Source: DAIPHL01 sp036771375
Lineage (GTDB): Bacteria > Synergistota > Synergistia > Synergistales > Synergistaceae
Length of the DNA: 5,027 nucleotides
NCBI GenBank assembly: GCA_036771375.1
Contig: DAIPHL010000158.1
Span: 1 to 5,027, forward strand
Reading direction: 5' to 3'
Part shown: one piece after another, positions 1-5,027 of the stretch
Layout of the letters: each line of letters opens with the position of its first letter
Numbering within the stretch: position 1 is the first letter of the stretch
Notes under the pieces: model-generated
Databases searched by the model: none
Told to the model about the DNA's origin: nothing
What the model saw: only the letters and a program-made list of their open reading frames with translations
Position numbers and translations under genes: made by a program

Positions 1-1
1 C

Positions 2-1321
2 GTCATGGTCGTCTTCGACGACCGGCGACCCGACGGCGAAGGCGACGTGAAGCCGGCGAAGGTCTATCGCTACGAGGGAGGGCTCGGCTCCTTCGTCGAG
101 TACCTCAACAGGGGCAAGGAGCCCACGTTCAAACCGCCGGTCTTCATACGGGGGGAGAAGGACAACACCACGGTCGAGGTCGCTCTCCAGTACAACGATT
201 CGTATATGGAACGCATCTTCGCCTTCGCGAACCTCATCAACACCGTAGAGGGCGGCACGCACGTCTCCGGCTTCCGAACCGCGCTGACCCGCGCGATCAA
301 CGACGAGGCGCGCAGGGCCAAGCTGATCCGGGAGAAGGACGTCAACTTCTCCGGGGACGACCTCAAGGAGGGGCTCACCGCCGTCATCTCGATCAAACTC
401 ATGGAGCCGCAGTTCGAGGGACAGACCAAGACGAAGCTCGGCAACGGGGACGTCAAGGGGATCGTCGACTCGATCGTCTACGAGGGGCTCAAGGTCGCCC
501 TGGAGGAGCGCTCCGAGATCCTCAAACCGATCGTCGACAAGGCGCTCCGCGCCCGTCAGGCCCGCGAGGCCGCCCGCAAGGCGCGCGACCTGGTACGCAG
601 AAGCTCCGCGATGAACCGGCTCGACCTTCCCGGCAAGCTCGCGGACTGCTCGAACCGGAACCCCGCGGAGTGCGAGCTGTACATCGTCGAGGGGGACAGC
701 GCGGGGGGCAGCGCCAAGCAGGGACGCGACAGGAATTTCCAGGCGATCCTGCCGTTGCGCGGCAAGATCTTGAACGTCGAAAAGGCGCGGCTGGACAAGG
801 TGCTCTCCAACGAACAGGTGCGCACCATCGTGCAGGCGCTGGGCTGCGGCGTCGGAGACGACTACGACCCCGCCCGCCTTCGCTACCACAAGATCTTTCT
901 CATGGCCGACGCGGACGTGGACGGCGCGCATATCAGAACCCTGTTGCTCACGCTCTTCTACCGCTACATGCCTCAGATCATCGAAAACGGGCACCTGTTC
1001 GTCGCGCAACCGCCGCTCTACAGGGTCCAGGAGGGCAAAAACGTGCGCTACTGCTTCTCCGACAAGGAGATGAAGGAGATCACGGAGGGCATGGACCCGA
1101 AACGCACGAGCATCCAGCGATACAAGGGCCTCGGAGAGATGAACCCGGAGCAGCTCTGGGAGACCACGATGGATCCCGAGAACCGGATGACCCTCAAGGT
1201 ACAGGTCGACGACGCCATCCTCACCGACGAGCTCTTCGCCGTCCTCATGGGAGACGCGGTCGAACCCCGTCGCGAGTTCATCGAGGCGCACGCCCGCGAG
1301 GTCCGCAATCTGGACATATGA
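2..1321 (+). CDS. gyrB: DNA gyrase subunit B, C-terminal part (5' end cut by window edge)
   Basis: ATPase subunit of the type II topoisomerase that introduces negative supercoils; it pairs with GyrA in the cytoplasm. The reading frame is open to the left edge, so the Met at base 5 is internal and the ATP-binding N-terminal domain is missing. Numbering from that Met: the transducer domain spans about 17-195 with QTK at 140-142, matching the ATP-contacting Gln335 and Lys337 of E. coli. The Toprim domain spans about 223-337 with EGDSAGGSAKQG (Glu229) and DADVDG (Asp302, Asp304), the Mg2+-binding acids. The C-terminal motif YKGLGEMNPEQLWETTMDP and the ending MGDAVEPRREFI are GyrB signatures; the LWETTMDP form favours GyrB over ParE. 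The long insert of enterobacterial GyrB between Toprim and the C-terminal motif is absent, giving the short bacterial form. All key residues are present and no frameshift is seen. Identity is essentially certain. Confidence 0.97.
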   Translation, partial: VMVVFDDRRPDGEGDVKPAKVYRYEGGLGSFVEYLNRGKEPTFKPPVFIRGEKDNTTVEVALQYNDSYMERIFAFANLINTVEGGTHVSGFRTALTRAINDEARRAKLIREKDVNFSGDDLKEGLTAVISIKLMEPQFEGQTKTKLGNGDVKGIVDSIVYEGLKVALEERSEILKPIVDKALRARQAREAARKARDLVRRSSAMNRLDLPGKLADCSNRNPAECELYIVEGDSAGGSAKQGRDRNFQAILPLRGKILNVEKARLDKVLSNEQVRTIVQALGCGVGDDYDPARLRYHKIFLMADADVDGAHIRTLLLTLFYRYMPQIIENGHLFVAQPPLYRVQEGKNVRYCFSDKEMKEITEGMDPKRTSIQRYKGLGEMNPEQLWETTMDPENRMTLKVQVDDAILTDELFAVLMGDAVEPRREFIEAHAREVRNLDI

Positions 1322-1335
1322 CCCGCGTCTTTGCG

Positions 1336-1344
1336 AGAAGGAGG
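1336..1344 (+). promoter_or_regulatory. Shine-Dalgarno sequence of the pepF-like gene
   Basis: AGAAGGAGG is a near-complete anti-16S match ending 11 bases before the ATG at 1356. It lies in the 34-bp gap after the gyrB stop and supports that ATG, which directly begins a signal peptide, as the true start. No convincing promoter was seen in this gap, so the peptidase is probably read from the gyrB transcript. Confidence 0.85.
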
Positions 1345-1355
1345 TTTTTTCTTCC

Positions 1356-3236
1356 ATGATCGGTTCCCGTACGTGTTTTTTCGCCGCCTGTCTTTTGTTC
1401 GTTCAGGCCGCCTCGTCCTTTGCCTTTGCGGGCGGAGAGCTGCCGGAGCGCTCGGACGTGCCGGACGAATTCAAGTGGAGGCTCTCCGACATCTATGCGA
1501 GCGACGCGGATTGGGAGAGGGAGTACGAGACGGTTCGCGCCGAGATCCCGAAGCTCTCGGCGCTCCGCGGCACCCTGGGCAAGTCCGCCTCGGACCTGCT
1601 CGCCTGCCTCCGCAAGAACGACGAAATCGCCGTGCTTCTGGGCAAGCTGTACGTCTACGCCAACATGAAAAGCCACGAGGACACCGCAAACGCCACGTAT
1701 CAGGCGATGGCGAACAGAGCCGGCACGCTCGCCGTGGCGTTTTCCGCCGCGGCGAGCTTCGTCACCCCGGAGATCATCGCGATCCCCGAGAAAAAGCTCA
1801 GGATCTTCCTCTACGGCTCCACGGCGGAGGACTTTGCCGACCATCGCTTCAACATCGAGGAGATCCTGCGGACCAAGGCCCATGTCCTCTCCGTCGCGGA
1901 GGAGACGATCCTCGCAAGGGCGGGCGATATGGCCGGGGTCCCCGAGAACGCCTTTTCCATGCTCACGAACGCGGACATGAAGTTTCCCTCGATCCGCGAC
2001 GAAAAGGGAAAGAAGGTGGAGCTCACCGAGGAGCGCTACATCAAGTACATCTCCTCGCGGAACCGCGAGGTCCGCAAGGCCGCGTTCGAGGCCCTCTACG
2101 CCACGTACGGGAAGAACCTGAACACGCTGGGAGCGACCTTCAACGGGATGCTCAAGACCTCCCGCTTTTACGCCGACGCCCGCAGGTACGAGTCGGACCT
2201 CGCCGCCGCGCTCGACGGACCGAACATCCCCCTCTCGGTGTACGCGAACCTGGTGGACACGATCGAGAGCAACCTGAAGCCGCTCCACCGGTACATGGCC
2301 CTCAGAAAGAAAGCCCTCGGCGTCGGAAAACTGCACATGTACGACGTCTACGTCCCTCTGGTGAAAAGCCCCTACAGAGAGGTCTCCTGGGAGGAGGCGA
2401 AGAAGATCGCGCTTTCCGCCCTCCGGCCGCTCGGCGACGACTACATGAAGCAGTTCGAACGGGGACTCGAATCCGGGTGGATCGACGTCTATCCCAACCG
2501 GGGCAAACGGGGCGGCGCGTACTCGTGGGGATCGTACGGGACGCATCCGTATATCCTGCTCAACTTCAACGGCGAGTTCAACGACATCATGACGCTCGTG
2601 CACGAGATGGGGCACTCCATGCACTCGTACTACTCGCGCAAGAACCAGCCGTATCCCACGTCGGACTACACCATGTTCTGCGCCGAGGTCGCCTCCACGA
2701 CGAACGAGGAGCTGACCTTGAACTACCTGCTGGACGGGGAGACGGACAGAAAAAAGAGGATATACCTGTTGAACCAGAGGCTCGAACGAATCCGTTCGAC
2801 GATTTACCGGCAGACGATGTTCGCGTCGTTCGAGCGCGCGGTGCACGAGAGAAACCGTCGGGGCGAGGACACGACGGCCGAAGAGCTCGGCAGGATGTGG
2901 AAGGCCCTGAACGCGAAGTACTTCGGCCCCGGCGTGGTGATCGACGACGGGATCGCGATGGAGTGGGCGCGGATTCCGCACTTCTACACGCCGTTTTACG
3001 TCTACGTGTACGCCACGTCGTATTCCGCCGCCGCGTCGCTCGCAAAGGGCATCCTGGCCGAAGGAACCCCCGCCGTGGAGCGGTATATCCGCTATCTGTC
3101 GAGCGGCAGCAGCAAGAACTCCATCGAGCTGCTCCGCGAGGCCGGGGTCGACATGAGCACGCCGAAGCCGATTTTGGACGCGATCGGGCTGTTCGACGAA
3201 ACGCTCGACGAAATGGAACGGCTGCTCGAAGAGTAA
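1356..3236 (+). CDS. pepF: Oligoendopeptidase F, M3 family zinc metallopeptidase with signal peptide
   Basis: A 626-residue zinc endopeptidase that cleaves short peptides, close to the usual PepF length of about 600. An N-terminal oligopeptidase F domain (about 135-205, containing RFNIEEILRTKAHVLS) precedes the M3 catalytic domain (about 220-600). Zinc site: HEMGH with His416, Glu417 and His420, and a third ligand Glu444 in FCAEVASTTNEEL. The downstream motif PHFYTPFYVYVYATS (His542, Tyr544 and following tyrosines) matches the substrate-side Tyr/His segment of the family, with Ser where ATG is common. Residues 1-25 look like a Sec signal peptide: Arg5, a hydrophobic stretch at 7-25, and an AFA site at 23-25, so mature protein would begin at Gly26. 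Classical PepF is cytosolic, so this copy is probably periplasmic or secreted and may feed on extracellular peptides (inference). It starts 34 bp after gyrB with a strong Shine-Dalgarno and ends 22 bp from the convergent amrS. Catalytic family is sure; substrate and export are predictions. Confidence 0.95.
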   Translation: MIGSRTCFFAACLLFVQAASSFAFAGGELPERSDVPDEFKWRLSDIYASDADWEREYETVRAEIPKLSALRGTLGKSASDLLACLRKNDEIAVLLGKLYVYANMKSHEDTANATYQAMANRAGTLAVAFSAAASFVTPEIIAIPEKKLRIFLYGSTAEDFADHRFNIEEILRTKAHVLSVAEETILARAGDMAGVPENAFSMLTNADMKFPSIRDEKGKKVELTEERYIKYISSRNREVRKAAFEALYATYGKNLNTLGATFNGMLKTSRFYADARRYESDLAAALDGPNIPLSVYANLVDTIESNLKPLHRYMALRKKALGVGKLHMYDVYVPLVKSPYREVSWEEAKKIALSALRPLGDDYMKQFERGLESGWIDVYPNRGKRGGAYSWGSYGTHPYILLNFNGEFNDIMTLVHEMGHSMHSYYSRKNQPYPTSDYTMFCAEVASTTNEELTLNYLLDGETDRKKRIYLLNQRLERIRSTIYRQTMFASFERAVHERNRRGEDTTAEELGRMWKALNAKYFGPGVVIDDGIAMEWARIPHFYTPFYVYVYATSYSAAASLAKGILAEGTPAVERYIRYLSSGSSKNSIELLREAGVDMSTPKPILDAIGLFDETLDEMERLLEE

Positions 3237-3258
3237 CCGCCCCGCCTCCGCGAAAGGA

Positions 3259-4140
3259 CTATCTTCCCGGGCCCACGTTCCCCAGATGGACGTGGGCCAG
3301 TTTTTGCCTCGCCGCTTTCGCGAACGCCTCCAGAAGGCGGACGTCCGTCGGTGGATGCCTGTACCTGTACGAAGGAAAGTATCGGGATATGTGCAGGGGA
3401 ATTTCCCCGGAGAGCGACGCGATCCACTCGATCATCCTCTCGAAGTCGTCTTCCGCGTCGCCGATGCCCGGCACGACGAGGTGGGTCAGTTCGACGTGCA
3501 CGCCCGCGCGCAGAAAGCGCTCCACGTTCGCCTGCACCGTTTCGAGCGAGCCCCCGAGCGCACGGTACTTGGCCGCGTCGAACGCCTTCACGTCGATGTT
3601 CGCCGCGCTCGTACAGCGGGCGAGCGCCTCCGCGAGGGACTCGGAGAACATGCCGTTCGTGACGAGCACGGTCGCGATGCCCCCGGAGGCCAAAAGGGGA
3701 GCCGCCGAGACGATGTATTCGGCCTGCAACGTCGGTTCGTTGTACGTATAGGCGACGGAGTCGACGCCGTGTTTCCGGGCGTACCGCAGGAGGGTCTCCG
3801 GCGCGGTGTAGGGGAGGTCCGTCGGCATCGCCTCCGGGTGGGCGATCCGGTGGTTCTGGCAGAACGGGCAGGACATGTTGCATCCCACGCCGCCGAGCGA
3901 GAGGATGAACGTGCCAGGCCGCCAGTGGTACAGCGGCTTTTTTTCGATCGGGTCGAGCGCGACGGCGGAGAAACGCCCGAGGTACGAAGAGTGAAATCCG
4001 CGTCCGTCGTAGCCTCGGACTCCACAGAACCCGAGCGCGCCACGCACGATACGGCATCCGCGGAAACAGAGCTCGCACCGTGCGGCGGGTTCGTCCCCCC
4101 GGCCGTTGCATTCGTGCCACCAGCGCGGTTCCGGCGCCAT
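3259..4140 (-). CDS. amrS: AmmeMemoRadiSam system radical SAM enzyme
   Basis: A 293-residue radical SAM protein related to pyruvate formate-lyase activating enzymes; it should use a [4Fe-4S] cluster and S-adenosylmethionine to make a 5'-deoxyadenosyl radical, but its substrate is not known to me. The SAM-cluster motif is Cys87-X3-Cys91-X2-Cys94 in GVGCNMSCPFCQN. Before it lie the family markers Cys22, Cys25, Cys29 and Cys39 (ending GFCGVR) and DPIEKKPLYHWRPG at 63-76. TYNEPT at 132-137 and the ending HVHLGNV are also typical of AmrS. It is somewhat shorter than the roughly 330-340 residues I associate with many homologues. The ATG directly follows the TAG of amrA (TAGATG), so translation is probably coupled. 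AAAAGGGA and, further upstream, GGAGGA (plus-strand 4144-4151 and 4154-4159) in the last amrA codons could serve as ribosome sites. The C-terminal codons overlap the opposing terminator. It is the last gene of the cassette in this window. Confidence 0.94.
   Translation of the reverse strand: MAPEPRWWHECNGRGDEPAARCELCFRGCRIVRGALGFCGVRGYDGRGFHSSYLGRFSAVALDPIEKKPLYHWRPGTFILSLGGVGCNMSCPFCQNHRIAHPEAMPTDLPYTAPETLLRYARKHGVDSVAYTYNEPTLQAEYIVSAAPLLASGGIATVLVTNGMFSESLAEALARCTSAANIDVKAFDAAKYRALGGSLETVQANVERFLRAGVHVELTHLVVPGIGDAEDDFERMIEWIASLSGEIPLHISRYFPSYRYRHPPTDVRLLEAFAKAARQKLAHVHLGNVGPGR
3270..3305 (+). terminator. Intrinsic terminator for the gyrB-pepF transcript, inside the amrS 3' end
   Basis: The arm GGCCCACGT at 3270-3278 pairs perfectly with ACGTGGGCC at 3290-3298. 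A T-G and a C-G pair extend the stem inward to 11 bp, leaving a 7-base loop at 3281-3287. After two bases (AG) comes TTTTT at 3301-3305, giving the layout of a rho-independent terminator on the plus strand. It begins 33 bases after the peptidase stop. On the minus strand the stem encodes the conserved C-terminal residues of AmrS and is followed by no clear T-run, so it should act in one direction only. Strength was judged by eye, not by a folding calculation. Confidence 0.8.
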
Positions 4141-4710
4141 CTATCCCTTTTCGTCCTCCGGGTACCGGTCGACGGAGAAGCGTTCGATCACGATCCCGGA
4201 CGGGTCGGAGATGCCGGCCTTCCGAGAGGCGATCTCCAGCTGGGTCTGTACGTCGTCGACCCCCTCCAGCGCGGGGAGCAGAACCCCCCGGGCGAAGCCC
4301 TTCGAGACGATCACGCCCCATTTCGACGGATCGAGCTCCGCCGTGCTCCGAATCCGCTGGGGTTTCCCCAGGACGTCCACCGAAAAGACGACGTCGGAGA
4401 GCTCCGAAGACGTCATCGGTTTGAAGCGGGGATCCTTCGTCGAGGCGGAGACGGCGTTTGAGATGATCTCCGCGTCGAGCTTCGAATGTACGGGCGAGAT
4501 CGTTCCGATGCATCCTCTCAGGTGCCCGCTTCTCGTTTTGATCGATACGAAACAGGCGCTCTTCGCGGACCAGAGGGCCTCCTCCGGCTCGATCTCCATG
4601 CCGGATTCCGGCAGCGGCTTCCCGTTCAGCAGGTTTGTGACGGTCCTCCTCGCCAGCCTCACATACGGATGGGCGGCGTCGCAGTCGCGGTTTTTCCTCG
4701 CGGTTGTCAT
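4141..4710 (-). CDS. amrA: AMMECR1-domain protein (AmmeMemoRadiSam system protein A)
   Basis: A 189-residue protein made of one AMMECR1 domain, the bacterial relative of the human AMMECR1 protein; its biochemical role is not established. Diagnostic features are LRGCIG at 64-69, the family's hallmark with its conserved Cys67, DPRF at 93-96, and a C-terminal segment with GVLLPALEGVDDVQTQLEIASRKAGI-like spacing, which is the usual place of the family's GLLLP...KAGL motif. No signal peptide or membrane segment is visible, so it is probably cytosolic. An in-frame ATG lies 15 codons upstream at 4755, inside amrB, but the start at 4710 is chosen because GAAGGAG sits 7 bases before it and the extra residues do not resemble the family. 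It begins 4 bp after the amrB stop and its own stop abuts the amrS start, as expected for three coupled genes. In many bacteria this domain is fused to the LigB-type partner; here the two are separate. Confidence 0.94.
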   Translation of the reverse strand: MTTARKNRDCDAAHPYVRLARRTVTNLLNGKPLPESGMEIEPEEALWSAKSACFVSIKTRSGHLRGCIGTISPVHSKLDAEIISNAVSASTKDPRFKPMTSSELSDVVFSVDVLGKPQRIRSTAELDPSKWGVIVSKGFARGVLLPALEGVDDVQTQLEIASRKAGISDPSGIVIERFSVDRYPEDEKG

Positions 4711-4714
4711 CGAA

Positions 4715-5027
4715 TCACTCCTTCGTCCAGACGGCGTTGCAATACCCGACGCCAAAGGGCCCCTCGTACGAAAGGACGTCTATGCCACCTCCAAGCGCCG
4801 AGCAGAGCCCGAGCATGACCATGACGGAACGCAGGCCGCACTCTCCCGCCTCCTCCCTCGTGCGCGCCGGCATTTCTTTGAGCACGCCCGCATCACATGA
4901 AAGGAGGGCTTTTTGCACCGCCTCGTCGAAGATCGCGCCGGAGGGGCTGTAGCCCGCCGGCGCCCCGGGCCTGAGGCGGTGGGAGAGGTCTCCGCTCGCG
5001 ACCATGGCCCACCTCCGTCCGCCGACC
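4715..5027 (-). CDS. amrB: LigB/MEMO-family protein, C-terminal part (AmmeMemoRadiSam system protein B; 5' end cut by window edge)
   Basis: Only the last 103 residues are in the window, and the frame is open through the right edge, so the Met at 5005 is internal. The protein belongs to the class III extradiol dioxygenase-like (LigB) superfamily that includes MEMO. ASGDLSHRL contains a His (codon 4979-4981) at the place of the LigB catalytic histidine. Next come SPSGAIFDEAV, EEAGECGLRS and the ending LSYEGPFGVGYCNAVW, whose Glu (codon 4763-4765) may match the metal-binding Glu (inference). This ending is that of the LigB-type domain often fused in front of AMMECR1, rather than of eukaryotic-type MEMO. 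The N-terminal metal-binding histidines lie outside the window, so whether a metal site exists cannot be judged. It stops with TGA 4 bp before amrA and is the most upstream visible gene of the cassette; any promoter would lie beyond the edge. Confidence 0.9.
   Translation of the reverse strand, partial: VGGRRWAMVASGDLSHRLRPGAPAGYSPSGAIFDEAVQKALLSCDAGVLKEMPARTREEAGECGLRSVMVMLGLCSALGGGIDVLSYEGPFGVGYCNAVWTKE
4718..4724 (-). promoter_or_regulatory. Shine-Dalgarno sequence of amrA, embedded in the last amrB codons
   Basis: Reading the minus strand, GAAGGAG ends just before the amrB stop codon TGA and lies 7 bases upstream of the ATG at 4710. It decides the amrA start in favour of 4710 over the upstream in-frame ATG at 4755. 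A ribosome terminating on amrB would cover this site, which suggests translational coupling. Confidence 0.85.

Noticed and set aside
1337..1355. A small GAAG/CTTC hairpin with a T-run between gyrB and the peptidase gene, as terminator or ribosome-site switch.
   Set aside because: Only 4 bp pair and the T-run sits in the loop, which is too weak for either role. The bases are better explained as a Shine-Dalgarno plus a pyrimidine spacer.
1374..1391. A possible lipobox (FAAC, Cys12) in the peptidase signal peptide.
   Set aside because: The hydrophobic core continues well past this Cys to residue 25 and the residue at -3 is Phe, so a normal AFA signal peptidase I site fits better.
1278..2981. 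A 567-codon open frame on the minus strand opposite gyrB and the peptidase gene.
   Set aside because: Its translation is low-complexity and rich in Arg, Val, Gly and Leu with no recognisable motif, and it lies wholly opposite well-supported genes. GC-rich codon use removes stops from the opposite strand.
3186..3216. Short near-repeat TTCGACGAAACG / CTCGACGAAATG at the end of the peptidase gene.
   Set aside because: It simply encodes the similar residues FDET and LDEM; two imperfect copies in coding sequence do not indicate a repeat element.
1331..3751. An 806-codon plus-strand frame running through the peptidase gene into amrS.
   Set aside because: The product is Arg-rich with no domain, lies out of frame with PepF, and spans two well-supported genes on different strands.
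3286..4461. A 391-codon plus-strand frame opposite amrS and amrA.
   Set aside because: It has no motifs or sensible ribosome site, and is explained by the GC bias of the genes on the other strand.
3092..4513. A 473-codon minus-strand frame overlapping amrS, amrA and the end of the peptidase gene.
   Set aside because: It is a frame shadow: Arg- and Gly-rich, no motifs, and in conflict with amrS and amrA, which carry clear family signatures.
4711..4755. An upstream ATG at 4755 as the start of amrA.
   Set aside because: It lies inside amrB, lacks a comparable ribosome site and adds 15 residues unlike the family, whereas the ATG at 4710 has GAAGGAG 7 bases before it.

Overview
This 5-kb window is GC-rich (above 60% by eye) bacterial chromosome, almost entirely coding. 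It holds five genes in two convergent blocks. The plus-strand block is the 3' part of gyrB (DNA gyrase subunit B, cut by the left edge) and then, 34 bp later, a complete M3-family oligoendopeptidase F gene with a predicted signal peptide. The minus-strand block, read from the right edge inward, is the 3' end of a LigB/MEMO-type gene (amrB, cut by the right edge), a complete AMMECR1-domain gene (amrA) and a complete radical SAM gene (amrS). Together these three form the 'AmmeMemoRadiSam' cassette.

Region by region: 2-1321 gyrB; 1322-1355 short gap with a strong Shine-Dalgarno sequence; 1356-3236 pepF-like peptidase; 3237-3258 a 22-bp convergent gap; 3259-4140 amrS; 4141-4710 amrA, whose stop codon touches the amrS start; 4711-4714 a 4-bp gap; 4715-5027 amrB. 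A good intrinsic terminator for the plus-strand transcript lies inside the 3' end of amrS (3270-3305), so the convergent units share DNA at their ends. No gene-free stretch exceeds 35 bp. I saw no tRNA, rRNA, CRISPR, insertion sequence or att-like repeat.

The organism is an anaerobe-like bacterium by inference only. The AmmeMemoRadiSam cassette is typical of anaerobic bacteria and archaea. The gyrase B lacks the roughly 170-residue insert found near the C terminus of the enterobacterial protein. A GC-rich anaerobe such as a member of Synergistota would fit, but this is an impression, not a demonstrated placement.

Gyrase and the peptidase are probably co-transcribed but have no evident functional link. 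The three minus-strand genes are tightly spaced and very likely act together. Their conserved co-occurrence is established, but I know of no settled reaction or product for them, which makes this cassette the most interesting content here. Nothing in the window looks like a wholly new system.
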